DNA from: Jatrophihabitans sp964252635 | Lineage (GTDB): Bacteria; Actinomycetota; Actinomycetes; Mycobacteriales; Jatrophihabitantaceae | Direction: 5' to 3' | Assembly: GCF_964252635.1 (NCBI RefSeq) | Contig: NZ_CAXUNP010000005.1 | Span: forward strand, 62,001 to 126,000 | Length of the DNA: 64,000 nt | Part shown: positions 7,791 through 18,486 of the stretch, piece by piece | How the letters are laid out: each line of letters begins with the position of its first letter | Numbering within the stretch: position 1 is the stretch's first letter | Notes under the pieces: generated by a model | Database searches by the model: none | The model's input: only the letters and a program-made list of their open reading frames with translations | What the model was told of the DNA's origin: nothing | Made by a program: the position numbers and the translations under genes

Positions 7791-9419
7791 ATGACCCATC
7801 TCGTCAACGCTCTCGACGAGGTCGTCACGCAGTCCATCGACGGCCTGGTACGCGGTTCCGGCGGCGCGCTGGCTCGACTCGACGGATACCCCGACGTCAA
7901 GGTCGTGGTGCGCGCCGACTGGCAGCGGGACCGCGTGGCCCTGGTGTCCGGGGGCGGCGCGGGACACGAACCGGCACACGCCGGGTTCGTCGGCAGCGGC
8001 CTGCTCACCGCGGCCGTGTCCGGCGAGATCTTCGCCTCCCCCAGCGTCGACGCGGTGCTGGCCGCGATCAGGCACGTCACCGGCGACGCTGGCTGCCTGG
8101 TGATCGTCAAGAACTACACCGGCGACCGGCTGAACTTCGGCCTCGCGGTGGAACAGGCCAGGGCGGCCGGGCTCGACGTCGAGATGGTCGTCGTGGGCGA
8201 CGACGTCGCCCTGCCGGACGTCCCGCAGCCACGTGGCCTCGCCGGGACGTTGCTGGTGCACAAGGTCGCCGGCGCCGCGGCCGAACGGGGCGCCCCGCTC
8301 GCCGAGGTCGCGCAGGCGGCACGAGAGGTGATCGACGGTGCCCGGACCCTGGGGGTGTCGCTCAGCCCGGTAGCCATCCCCGGACGACCGGTCGAGCAAC
8401 GCATCCCCGACGGCCGGGCCGAGCTCGGGCTCGGGATCCACGGCGAGCCGGGCGCGCAGACCATCGACGTCGACGGTGCGGCAACGCTCGTGGCCGAGAT
8501 GGCCCACCGCCTCGACGCCGAAACCGCACCCGGTCCGCTGGCCCTGCTGGTCAACAATCTCGGCGGGGTCGCCGCCCTCGAGATGGGGGTCGTGACGGAT
8601 GACGTGCTCGGGTCCGACCTCGGTGCGCGCGCCGAGCTCGTCGTCGGTCCGGCCGCTCTGATGACGTCACTGGCTGCGCAGGGGTTCTCGCTGACGGCGC
8701 TGCCCCTGACCGACACCGTTCGTGCCGGGCTGCTGGCACCGGTGGCGGCGCACACCGCCTGGCCCGCGGTGCGGTCGGTCGGATCGCTCGAGGTCCGGGC
8801 GATGCCGGAGGCGCCCGGTGAGACCTTCGAGGCCTCGGTCGACGCCGGAACACGGGGGCTCGTGGTCGCGGTGTGCGAGGCCCTGGTCGCGGCCGAGGAG
8901 GAACTGAACGCCCTGGATGCCCGCGTGGGCGACGGCGACACCGGATCCACGTTCGCCACCGCGGCCCGCCGGGTGCTCGACGCGACGGACCGGCTGCCGT
9001 TGGCCGACCCGCCCGCCCTGCTGCGCGCCCTGTCGGTTGTGCTGTCGACGGCGATGGGTGGGTCGAGCGGGGTGCTGGCCTCGATCTTGTTCTCCGCCGC
9101 CGCCGGCGCGGCTCGTGAAGGCGCCACGACGGCGGACGCGCTGTGGGCAGGGGCCGAGTCGATGCAGCGCCACGGTGGAGCCGCGCCAGGCGATCGGACC
9201 CTGCTCGATGCTCTGGTACCCGCGCTCGAGGCGTTGCGCGCCGGGGGGTCCCTGGCTGACGCCGCGGCCGCCGCCGAGGCCGGCGCGCGCTCGACGGCCG
9301 ACATGGCCCACGCCGGGGCCGGACGTTCGGCCTACGTATCCGGCGAGCACCTCGCCGGCGTGCAGGATCCGGGGGCCGCCGCTGTCGCCGTGATGCTCCG
9401 CGCCGCGGCCGGGAGATGA
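7791..9419 (+). CDS. Dihydroxyacetone kinase, fused DhaK-DhaL domains
   Basis: A 542-residue protein with an N-terminal DhaK (Dak1) domain, residues about 7-330, and a C-terminal DhaL (Dak2) domain, about 350-540. The DhaK part has the SGGGAGHEPAHAGFVG substrate motif and GIHGEPG, which carries the histidine that forms the hemiaminal with dihydroxyacetone. The DhaL part has the Mg-ATP aspartate cluster in DARVGDGDTGSTF. The fusion indicates the ATP-dependent type rather than the PTS-dependent one. It makes dihydroxyacetone phosphate for glycolysis. ATG at 7791 follows AGAGAGGT. It stands alone, with no glycerol dehydrogenase nearby. Confidence 0.9.
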   Translation: MTHLVNALDEVVTQSIDGLVRGSGGALARLDGYPDVKVVVRADWQRDRVALVSGGGAGHEPAHAGFVGSGLLTAAVSGEIFASPSVDAVLAAIRHVTGDAGCLVIVKNYTGDRLNFGLAVEQARAAGLDVEMVVVGDDVALPDVPQPRGLAGTLLVHKVAGAAAERGAPLAEVAQAAREVIDGARTLGVSLSPVAIPGRPVEQRIPDGRAELGLGIHGEPGAQTIDVDGAATLVAEMAHRLDAETAPGPLALLVNNLGGVAALEMGVVTDDVLGSDLGARAELVVGPAALMTSLAAQGFSLTALPLTDTVRAGLLAPVAAHTAWPAVRSVGSLEVRAMPEAPGETFEASVDAGTRGLVVAVCEALVAAEEELNALDARVGDGDTGSTFATAARRVLDATDRLPLADPPALLRALSVVLSTAMGGSSGVLASILFSAAAGAAREGATTADALWAGAESMQRHGGAAPGDRTLLDALVPALEALRAGGSLADAAAAAEAGARSTADMAHAGAGRSAYVSGEHLAGVQDPGAAAVAVMLRAAAGR

Positions 9420-9510
9420 GCCAGCCCGCGGCAACCCGCCGCCGTGCGTGGCCGAAGACGGACGTCGAACCGGGCACCGCCCTCCTGCACCAGACGTCAG
9501 AAACCACGAA

Positions 9511-9543
9511 AGCCGCATCCTGACGCAAGGTCGGGATGCGGCT
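9511..9543. terminator. Hairpin between the convergent DHA kinase and bldC-like genes
   Basis: AGCCGCATCC (9511-9520) pairs perfectly with GGATGCGGCT (9534-9543) around a 13-nt loop. It sits between two convergent genes and probably terminates both. There is no U-tract, as is usual in high-GC actinobacteria. Confidence 0.6.
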
Positions 9544-9586
9544 CGTGCCGCACACGGAGTGCGGTGCTGCCCGTCGGGCGGCTCGT

Positions 9587-9796
9587 TCAGCTGTCGATGG
9601 TTGCGGTGTTGCCGTCGAGCAGCGAACGGACCTCGGACTCGCGGTACCGGCGGTGGCCGCCAAGGGTGCGAATCGAGGTGAGCTTGCCGGCCTTGGCCCA
9701 GCGCGTGACCGTCTTCGGGTCGACGCGGAAGAGCGTCGCGACCTCGGACGGCGTGAGGAGAGCTTCGGTGTCGGGCCTTTGGCGGACCGTCGTCAT
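9587..9796 (-). CDS. bldC: BldC-like MerR-type helix-turn-helix protein
   Basis: A 69-residue single-domain protein that closely matches the BldC pattern: a MerR-type winged helix (LLTPSEVATLFRVDPKTVTR, then WAKAGKLTSIRTLGGHRRY) without an effector domain. Streptomyces BldC is about the same size and is a developmental regulator that binds direct repeats cooperatively. ATG at 9796 is chosen over the longer frame because the family starts here and AAGGGTGG lies upstream. The function in this organism may differ from that in sporulating Streptomyces. Confidence 0.85.
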   Translation of the reverse strand: MTTVRQRPDTEALLTPSEVATLFRVDPKTVTRWAKAGKLTSIRTLGGHRRYRESEVRSLLDGNTATIDS

Positions 9797-10127
9797 GTGT
9801 GGTGCCACCCTTCTGGAGGATTCATCACCCGGAGTCCTGTTCCGCGTGAACACCCCAAGTATGCATAAGGTGAAGCCCGGCGCCCATAGCTGCGCGTTCA
9901 ACTGTCCACTCTGTGCCATGCAACAAGTTGCTGGTGGTCGGTGTCATGGCATAAAACGGACATTGACGGTCACTTAGGGCCACGATGCAGGGGTCTGTCC
10001 CTCGGTGCCGAGGTAGTTGTCCGCGCGGTACGCTGATCTCACGACAGAACAAGTTCCCGGTGACGCCCGCTAACCCTCCGACAGCGGGCCGACAGCCGGA
10101 TGAGCGCGCGAGCGAGGGGGTCGAGCC
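9797..10127. other. Intergenic region upstream of bldC-like and DUF3073 genes
   Basis: About 330 nt between two divergent small genes, so it should hold both promoters. It is noticeably less GC-rich than its surroundings around 9860-9980. I see a short CAAC-AA-GTTG repeat near 9924, an ATGCATACT element toward bldC near 9856, and TACGCT near 10029 toward DUF3073, but no confident -35/-10 pair. No open frame here looks coding. Confidence 0.4.
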
Positions 10128-10316
10128 GTGGGGCGAGGCCGGGCGAAGGCCAAGCAGCAAAAAGTGGCCCGAGAGCTGAAATACAACACGCATTTCACCG
10201 ATTTGGACTCCTTGCAGCGCGAGCTCGGGACTTCGGACCCTGGCGGGCGCGCGCCTACCCAGGAGTCCGATGCCGACGAGGACGACTACGAGGACTGGAC
10301 CGGCACCGAGCGCTGA
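10128..10316 (+). CDS. DUF3073 family small protein
   Basis: A 62-residue protein beginning MGRGRAKAKQQKVARELKYN, the hallmark N-terminus of DUF3073. The C-terminal half is acidic (DADEDDYEDW). The family is actinobacterial, of unknown function, and commonly lies next to purM, as here, where the two genes converge. The GTG start at 10128 is preceded by GAGGGGG. The basic N-terminus and acidic tail could suggest nucleic acid or ribosome contact, but that is only a guess. Confidence 0.85.
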   Translation: MGRGRAKAKQQKVARELKYNTHFTDLDSLQRELGTSDPGGRAPTQESDADEDDYEDWTGTER

Positions 10317-10335
10317 CAGCGCGTGACGGCTCCCG

Positions 10336-10351
10336 CCCCTCGTCCGAGGGG
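10336..10351. terminator. Hairpin between DUF3073 and purM
   Basis: CCCCTC-GTCC-GAGGGG (with one extra C/G pair if the loop is tightened) lies 20 nt after the DUF3073 stop, in the space between convergent genes. Likely terminator; a short T-run follows about 20 nt later. Confidence 0.5.
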
Positions 10352-10487
10352 CCTCGTAGCGACCCGTCGTTTTCGTGACACAGCCGGTTCAGGTGACGTG
10401 ACACGCTGACACCGGATCAAACGGGCGTTTCGCCGTTCCGCGACACCCGCAGGCTCGGCCGGCGGATGTCGGACCCGGTTCGGCCCG

Positions 10488-11567
10488 TCAGACCCAGCCC
10501 GCAGCGAGCCCCGCGTAGTCGCCGTGCAGGGTGACGAAAGTGGGCCGCGCGCCGTCTGCGCGGCGGACCTCACCGAGCGGCCACGCCGGGACGTCGCCTG
10601 CCGCCAGCAGGTCCAGGGCCTGCGACGCCCGGTCACCGGGAACCACGGCCACCATGCCCACGCCGAGGTTGAACGCCAGCTCGAGGTCGGCCCGCGACAG
10701 CGCGCCGGCCTCCCGGACCAGGTCGAACACCGGCTGCGGGGCCCAGGTCGAGCGGTCCACGACGGCCTCGAGCCCCTCGGGGAGCACCCGAGCGAGGTTG
10801 CCGGCCAGCCCGCCACCGGTGATGTGGGCGAAGGTCCGCGCGTCGCACTCGGCGGCCAGGGCCAGGCAGTCGAGGGCGTAGATGCGGGTGGGCACCAGCA
10901 GCTCGTCGCCGAGCGTGCGCCCGCCGAGGACGGCCGGAGTCTCGTCGAGACCGATGCCGGCCTGGTCGAACAGCGCGTGCCGCACCAGCGAGTACCCGTT
11001 GGAGTGCAGGCCGGACGAACCCAGTGCCACCAGCACGTCACCGGCCTGCACGCGCTCCGGCCCCAGCACGGCGTCCGCGTTCACGACGCCGACGCCGGTG
11101 CCGGAGATGTCGTAGTCGTCGCGGGCCATCACACCCGGGTGCTCGGCGGTCTCCCCGCCGACCAGCGCGCAGCCGGCCTGCACGCAGCCCTCGGCGATAC
11201 CGGCCACGATGGTGGCGATCTTCTCGGGTACGACCGTGCCGGTGGCGATGTAGTCGGTGAGCACGAGCGGCTCGGCGCCGACCACCACGAGGTCGTCGAC
11301 GACCATCGCGACGAGGTCGATGCCGATGGTGTCGTGGCGGTCGAGCGCCTGCGCGATCGCCAGCTTGGTGCCCACGCCGTCGGTCGAACTGGCGAGGACC
11401 GGCTGCGGGTACTTCGCGAGGTCGAGGCGGAACAGCCCGGCGAACCCGCCGAGACCGCCCAACGACTCGGGTCGGTCGGTGCGCTTGACCGAGGCCTTCA
11501 TCAGCTCGACCGCGCGGTCGCCGGCCTCGATGTCGACGCCGGCCGCGGCGTACCCGGAGCGGCTCAC
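10488..11567 (-). CDS. purM: Phosphoribosylformylglycinamidine cyclo-ligase (AIR synthetase)
   Basis: A 359-residue PurM with the conserved N-terminal SGYAAAGVDIEAGD, the ATP-site region SSTDGVGTKLAIAQ and GGETAEHPGVM. It converts FGAM to AIR with ATP in de novo purine synthesis. GTG at 11567 is chosen because its GTGA overlaps the purF stop by 4 nt, indicating translational coupling; the longer frame runs inside purF. It is the last gene of the purine run, facing DUF3073. Confidence 0.95.
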   Translation of the reverse strand: MSRSGYAAAGVDIEAGDRAVELMKASVKRTDRPESLGGLGGFAGLFRLDLAKYPQPVLASSTDGVGTKLAIAQALDRHDTIGIDLVAMVVDDLVVVGAEPLVLTDYIATGTVVPEKIATIVAGIAEGCVQAGCALVGGETAEHPGVMARDDYDISGTGVGVVNADAVLGPERVQAGDVLVALGSSGLHSNGYSLVRHALFDQAGIGLDETPAVLGGRTLGDELLVPTRIYALDCLALAAECDARTFAHITGGGLAGNLARVLPEGLEAVVDRSTWAPQPVFDLVREAGALSRADLELAFNLGVGMVAVVPGDRASQALDLLAAGDVPAWPLGEVRRADGARPTFVTLHGDYAGLAAGWV

Positions 11568-13090
11568 GGCCGGGTGAGGGCGTCGACGGCGTCGTAGGCG
11601 CCGCCGTGCTCGGGTTCCCGACCGGTCAGGCGCACCGACTTCTCGATCCCTTCCAGGACGTGCTTGCCGCCCATCTCCTCGGGCAGCGCGATCGGGTAGT
11701 TGCCGTCGAAGCAGGCGCAGCACAGGCGGGACCTCGGCTGCTCGGTCGCGGCCACGGTGTTCTCCAGCGACACGTAACCGAGCGAGTCGGCGCCGATCGA
11801 GCGGCGGATCCCCTCGTCGTCCAGACCGTTGGCCACCAGCTCCGCGCGGGACGCGAAGTCGATGCCGTAGAAGCACGGCCACTTGACCGGGGGCGCCGAG
11901 ATGCGGACGTGGACCTCGACGGCACCCGCCTCGCGCAGCATCCGGATGAGCGCGCGCTGGGTGTTGCCGCGCACGATCGTGTCGTCGACGACGACGAGCC
12001 GCTTGCCGCGGATGACGTCGCGCAACGGGTTGAGCTTGAGCCGGATACCGAGCTGGCGGATCGTCTGCGACGGTTGGATGAAGGTCCGTCCGACGTAGGA
12101 GTTCTTGACCAGCCCGACGCCGTACGGGATGCCCGACTCCTCGGCGTAGCCGATCGCGGCGGGCGTGCCCGACTCGGGAACCGGGATGACGAGGTCGGCC
12201 TCGGCCGGGTGCTGCCGCGCGAGCCGCCGGCCCATCTCGACGCGAGCCGAATGCACGCTGCGCCCGGCGATCGTGGTGTCGGGGCGGGCGAGGTAGATGT
12301 ACTCGAAGATGCAGCCCTTGGGGTCGGCGTTCGCGAAGTGCTGCGAGCGCAGCCCGTCGGCGTCGACGGTGACCAGTTCGCCCGGCTCGACCTCGCGGAC
12401 GAAGCTCGCGCCGACGATGTCGAGCGCGGCGGTCTCGGACGTGACGACCCAGCCGCGGTCGAGGCGCCCGAGCACGAGCGGGCGCACGCCCTGTGCATCA
12501 CGGGCGGCGTAGAGGGTGTGCTCGTCCATGAAGCACAGCGAGAACGCGCCGCGCAGTTTCGGCAGGACGTCCATGGCCGCCTGCTCGACGCTGACGTCGG
12601 GACGGGCGGCCAGTAGCGCGGTCAGCAGCTCGGAGTCGGTGGTGGCCCCGATGGCGCTGCGGATCCCGGCGGCGCGGGCCTCGGCGGCGAGGTCGGCGGT
12701 GTTCACCAGGTTGCCGTTGTGCCCGAGAGCGAGGCCGGTGCCGGCGGGGGTGGTGCGGAAGCTGGGCTGGGCGTTCTCCCACGTGGTCGACCCGGTGGTC
12801 GAGTAGCGGGTGTGGCCGACGGCGATGTGGCCCTGCAGGGTGGCCAGCGTCGCCTCGTCGAAGACCTGCGACACCAGGCCGAGGTCCTTGTAGACGACCA
12901 GCGAGCTGCCGTCGCTGACGGCGATGCCGGCCGCTTCCTGCCCGCGGTGCTGCAGCGCGTACAGCCCGAAGTAGGTCAGCTTGGCGACCTGTTCGCCCGG
13001 CGCCCAGACACCGAAGACGCCGCACGCGTCCTGGGGTCCTTTGTCGTCAGCGAGTAGATCGTGGGTCAGTCTTCCGTCGCCTCCGGCCAC
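11564..13090 (-). CDS. purF: Amidophosphoribosyltransferase
   Basis: A 508-residue PurF. The N-terminal glutamine-amidotransferase domain begins at ACGVFGVW, whose cysteine is the Ntn nucleophile after propeptide removal (about 20 residues here). The C-terminal phosphoribosyltransferase domain has the PRPP motif LVVVDDTIVRGNT. It makes 5-phosphoribosylamine, the committed step of purine synthesis. I choose GTG at 13090 rather than the ATG at 13129, because TACACT lies exactly 6 nt before this GTG and no ribosome site fits either start, so the message is probably leaderless. Overlaps purM by 4 nt. Confidence 0.93.
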   Translation of the reverse strand: MAGGDGRLTHDLLADDKGPQDACGVFGVWAPGEQVAKLTYFGLYALQHRGQEAAGIAVSDGSSLVVYKDLGLVSQVFDEATLATLQGHIAVGHTRYSTTGSTTWENAQPSFRTTPAGTGLALGHNGNLVNTADLAAEARAAGIRSAIGATTDSELLTALLAARPDVSVEQAAMDVLPKLRGAFSLCFMDEHTLYAARDAQGVRPLVLGRLDRGWVVTSETAALDIVGASFVREVEPGELVTVDADGLRSQHFANADPKGCIFEYIYLARPDTTIAGRSVHSARVEMGRRLARQHPAEADLVIPVPESGTPAAIGYAEESGIPYGVGLVKNSYVGRTFIQPSQTIRQLGIRLKLNPLRDVIRGKRLVVVDDTIVRGNTQRALIRMLREAGAVEVHVRISAPPVKWPCFYGIDFASRAELVANGLDDEGIRRSIGADSLGYVSLENTVAATEQPRSRLCCACFDGNYPIALPEEMGGKHVLEGIEKSVRLTGREPEHGGAYDAVDALTRP

Positions 13091-13096
13091 GACTCC

Positions 13097-13102
13097 AGTG
13101 TA
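13097..13102 (-). promoter_or_regulatory. Leaderless-type -10 hexamer (TACACT) of purF-purM
   Basis: TACACT, then 6 nt, then the GTG of purF, placing the likely transcription start on the start codon. No clear -35 is seen. Confidence 0.5.
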
Positions 13103-13150
13103 GGGGTGAACGGCAGCACCCCGTGCCACGGGCGGCGAGGCGCGCGCGGG

Positions 13151-13933
13151 TCAGCTGAGCAGCGGCAGATGGTCGGTGAGGTCGGCGCGGTTGCCGCTCG
13201 CGCGCACGCTGCCGTCGGCCACGGCCTCGGCGAACACCCGCCTGCCGGTGGCGATCCGCAGCCAGGTCAGGCCGTCAGTCTCCATGACGTTGGGCGGCGT
13301 GCCCCGCGTGTGACGGGGGCCGGGGACGGCCTGCACGGCGACGAACGGCGGCACCCGCACCTCGACCGAGCGGCCGGGCACCGACTCGGCCAGCATCTCG
13401 GCGAGCAGCCGGACGGCGTCGGCCAGCGCCGGACGCACCAACGGCCCGGCGTCGGCATCGGGCAGCGAGCGCGACAGGTCGTCGGCGTGGATCACGGCTT
13501 CCAGGACCCGGGTGCGGACCCAGTCCAGTGCGCTGATCGGCCCGCGGTGGCCGGCGAGCACGGTCGCATCGGTCGACCCGTCCGCGGCCTCGCGCACCGC
13601 GGCGTCCGGCGGTTCGGCCAGCGCGGCCACGAGCTCGGCCGGGACGCGCGTACCGGCCGCCTCGACCGTGCCGGACGAGATCTCGCCTGCCGCCGGGCGG
13701 TAGGCCTGCACGTAGCGCGCAACCGGGATCGCCGTGGCGCCCGAACGGGTGCCGAGCACCTCGATCAGCCCGGCGCGCGACCGGACGAGGTGGCCGACCA
13801 GCGTGCGCACGTCCCAGCCGTCGAGCACCGACGGCCGGCCGAAGTCGTCGGCCGGCAACGTGGCAAGCCAGGCCGACGTCGCCGCCGTCTGGGCGAGGTA
13901 GGCGTCCAGCGCCCGGGGCAGGCGTTCGCTCAT
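13151..13933 (-). CDS. Maleylpyruvate isomerase-family / sterol carrier protein
   Basis: A 260-residue protein. The N-terminal DinB-like/mycothiol-dependent maleylpyruvate-isomerase-type region has LDGWDVRTLVGHLVRS and VIHADDLSRSL, which carry putative metal-binding histidines. The C-terminal part (about 175-260) resembles a small SCP2-like domain. Proteins of this kind are often found between purL and purF in actinobacteria, as here, but their role is unknown. ATG at 13933 lies 13 nt after the purL stop, so it is probably co-transcribed with purQ-purL. Mycothiol dependence is inferred from family only. Confidence 0.7.
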   Translation of the reverse strand: MSERLPRALDAYLAQTAATSAWLATLPADDFGRPSVLDGWDVRTLVGHLVRSRAGLIEVLGTRSGATAIPVARYVQAYRPAAGEISSGTVEAAGTRVPAELVAALAEPPDAAVREAADGSTDATVLAGHRGPISALDWVRTRVLEAVIHADDLSRSLPDADAGPLVRPALADAVRLLAEMLAESVPGRSVEVRVPPFVAVQAVPGPRHTRGTPPNVMETDGLTWLRIATGRRVFAEAVADGSVRASGNRADLTDHLPLLS

Positions 13934-13946
13934 CAGACCGTGGAGA

Positions 13947-16244
<2,298 letters not shown>

Positions 16245-16314
16245 GAGCGAGCTCCGCGAGCGAAGGACGAATGGGCATGGCCTCCGGCGGCCGGAGCGCA
16301 GCGGAGGGCGGTCA

Positions 16315-16986
16315 TCACGCGGCCTCGAGGATGCGGGACAGGAAGAAGCCGAGGCCGTCGGTGCCCGGGCCGGTCAGCGGGTCGATCGCGTGCTCGGGGT
16401 GCGGCATGAGGCCGACAACGTTGCCCGCCTCGTTAGTGATGCCGGCGATGTCGCGCTGGCTGCCGTTGGGGTTGCGCTCGAGGTAACGCGCGACGACCCG
16501 CCCCTCGGCCTCGAGCTCGTCGAGGGTGCGGGCGTCGGCGACGTAGCCGCCCTCCATGTTCTTCAGCGGCACGACGATCTCCTGGCCCGCGGCGTAGTGC
16601 GAGGTCCAGGCCGTCGAGGCGTTCTCGATGCGCAGGCGCTGGTCGCGGCACACGAAGCGCTGGTGGTCGTTGCGGATTAGCGCGCCGGGCAGCAGGTGGG
16701 CCTCGCAGAGCACCTGGAAGCCGTTGCAGATGCCGAGCACCGGCAGGCCGTCTCGCGCGCCGGCAACGACGGAGTCCATGACCGGCGACAGTCGCGCGAT
16801 CGCGCCGCACCGCAGGTAGTCGCCGTAGGAGAACCCGCCGGGCAGCACCACCGCCGAGACGTCGTGCAGGTCGGGGTCGGCGTGCCACAGCGCGACGGGC
16901 TCACCACCCGCCACCCGGACCGCGCGCTGCGCGTCGCGGTCGTCGAGGCTGCCAGGGAAAGTCACGACACCGACACGGAAAGCCAC
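16315..16986 (-). CDS. purQ: Phosphoribosylformylglycinamidine synthase, glutaminase subunit
   Basis: A 223-residue class I glutamine amidotransferase. The nucleophilic cysteine is in PVLGICNGFQVL, and the catalytic His-Glu pair is in MPHPEHA. It delivers ammonia to PurL. The GTG start at 16986 follows TAATCT with a 6-nt spacer and has no Shine-Dalgarno, so it is probably leaderless. In most actinobacteria purS lies directly before purQ; here a plus-strand DUF1800/DUF1501 pair separates them. Confidence 0.94.
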   Translation of the reverse strand: MAFRVGVVTFPGSLDDRDAQRAVRVAGGEPVALWHADPDLHDVSAVVLPGGFSYGDYLRCGAIARLSPVMDSVVAGARDGLPVLGICNGFQVLCEAHLLPGALIRNDHQRFVCRDQRLRIENASTAWTSHYAAGQEIVVPLKNMEGGYVADARTLDELEAEGRVVARYLERNPNGSQRDIAGITNEAGNVVGLMPHPEHAIDPLTGPGTDGLGFFLSRILEAA

Positions 16987-16992
16987 ACACGC

Positions 16993-16998
16993 AGATTA
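16993..16998 (-). promoter_or_regulatory. Leaderless-type -10 hexamer (TAATCT) of purQ-purL
   Basis: TAATCT, 6 nt, GTG. The same geometry as purF. No -35 recognised. Confidence 0.5.
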
Positions 16999-17100
16999 CC
17001 GGGGCGGCGGGGCCGTTCCGGCCGCTGCGTCCCAGCGGCCCGCGCAAACCCGGACGCCGCCCTGACCTCGCTCGAACAATCGGCGCGTTGGATCGGTCGC

Positions 17101-18408
17101 ATGACCAGCGAGTGGGCCGCCGCGGCGCGGCTCGTCCGACGTACCGGGTTCGGCGCCACGGGCACCGAGGTCGACGCCGTGGTGAAGCAGGGCATGGCCG
17201 CCTTCGTCACACGCACCCTGGCCGCCGATCCGGACGCCGACGCCGGCGCGCGCCGGACCCCCGTCCCCCACTTCGAGGCGGTCGACCGGCCGGTGAAGGA
17301 CGCCGATGCCGACGCCAAGAAGGCGCGCAACAAGAAGCTGCACGCGCAGGGCACGCAGGCCACCGCGTGGTGGCTGCGTCGTATGGTGGCGGCCGAGTCC
17401 GCCTTCGGGGAGAAGTCGACGTTCGTGTGGCACGGACACTTCGCGACGTCGCTGAAGAAGGTGCGCGATGCGCGGGTGATGCTGGCCCAGAACCAGAAGT
17501 TGCGCACCCTCGGCCGCGGCGACTTCCACACCCTGGCCTCCGCCGTGCTCACCGACGCCGCGACCTTGCGCTGGCTGGACGGCGAGAAGAACACCGTCAA
17601 GGGACCGAACGAGAACCTCGCCCGCGAGTTCATGGAGATCTTCACGCTGGGCCACTCCGACGGCTACACCGAGCAGGACGTCCGCCAAGGTGCGCGCGCG
17701 CTGACCGGGCTGAAGATCAACCGGGCGACCGGCGCGACCCGGCTCGTGCCGGCATTGCACGACAACGGGTCCAAGACGTTCCTCGGCGTCACCGGCGACC
17801 TCGGCCCGACCCAGTACTGCGACGCGGTGCTGGCCCGTCCGGGCGGCCCGGCCTACATCGTGAACCGCCTCTGGGCGCAGTACGTGTCCAGCACCCCGCC
17901 GGCCAAGGACGTCCTGGCCCGGCTGACCGCGGCGTACGGCGCGAAGCGCGACCTCAAGGCCCTGTTCACCGCGCTGTTCACCGACCCGTCGTTCGCCGCG
18001 GCCGAGGGCTCGCTCATCATCGGGCCGACGGAGTGGTTGATCGGCTCGGCCCGCATCCTGCGTGTGTCGCTCGACGACGCGAGAAGTGCCGCGCAGGCCG
18101 CCGGGGCCCTGGACTCGCTCGGCCAGCTGCCGTTCTACCCGCCGAGCGTCGGCGGATGGCCGTCCGGCCAGGTGTGGGCGTCGACCGCCGCGGCCGATCT
18201 GCGGTTCCGTTACGCCGCGATGCTGGTCAAGCAGGCGCAGCTGCCCGCCCTCGCCGGCAGTGTCACGAGCCGCCTGGAGGCCGTGGCGCACCTGCTCGGG
18301 GTCGACACGTGGTCGGCGCGCAGCCTCGCCGTCCTCAAGGGCAGTGCGAGCAATGCTGCGCAACTGGTCGCCGTCGCCCTGAACACCCCCGAGTACCTCG
18401 TCCACTGA
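17101..18408 (+). CDS. DUF1800 domain protein
   Basis: A 435-residue protein of the DUF1800 family. Recognisable features are RLVRRTGFGATGTEVDAV at the N-terminus, WWLRRMVAAESAFGEKSTFVWHGHFA, and NLAREFMEIFTLGHSDGYTE (positions about 175-195). DUF1800 proteins are of unknown function and usually pair with DUF1501 proteins, as here. No signal peptide is visible with the ATG at 17101, whereas the partner has one. The stop codon lies in the first unit of a 13-bp tandem repeat. The pair interrupts the purine cluster on the opposite strand. Confidence 0.8.
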   Translation: MTSEWAAAARLVRRTGFGATGTEVDAVVKQGMAAFVTRTLAADPDADAGARRTPVPHFEAVDRPVKDADADAKKARNKKLHAQGTQATAWWLRRMVAAESAFGEKSTFVWHGHFATSLKKVRDARVMLAQNQKLRTLGRGDFHTLASAVLTDAATLRWLDGEKNTVKGPNENLAREFMEIFTLGHSDGYTEQDVRQGARALTGLKINRATGATRLVPALHDNGSKTFLGVTGDLGPTQYCDAVLARPGGPAYIVNRLWAQYVSSTPPAKDVLARLTAAYGAKRDLKALFTALFTDPSFAAAEGSLIIGPTEWLIGSARILRVSLDDARSAAQAAGALDSLGQLPFYPPSVGGWPSGQVWASTAAADLRFRYAAMLVKQAQLPALAGSVTSRLEAVAHLLGVDTWSARSLAVLKGSASNAAQLVAVALNTPEYLVH

Positions 18409-18474
18409 CCTCGTCCACCGAACTCGTCCACCGAACTCGTCCACCGAACTCGTCCACTGACCTCGTCCACCGAA
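18397..18474 (+). repeat. Six tandem copies of a 13-bp unit
   Basis: Units start at 18397, 18410, 18423, 18436, 18449 and 18462. Four read CTCGTCCACCGAA; units 1 and 5 read CTCGTCCACTGAC. The first unit is the 3' end of the DUF1800 gene and carries its TGA stop. The array ends 12 nt before the start codon of the DUF1501 gene and directly abuts its GGAG ribosome site. Confidence 0.95.
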
Positions 18475-18486
18475 CCGGAGCGACCC

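Noticed and set aside
6011..8602. Long plus-strand ORF (863 codons) opposite the acyl-CoA synthetase and DHA kinase
   Set aside because: Arg/His/Gly-rich composition and full overlap with real genes on the other strand and frame: a GC-bias shadow.
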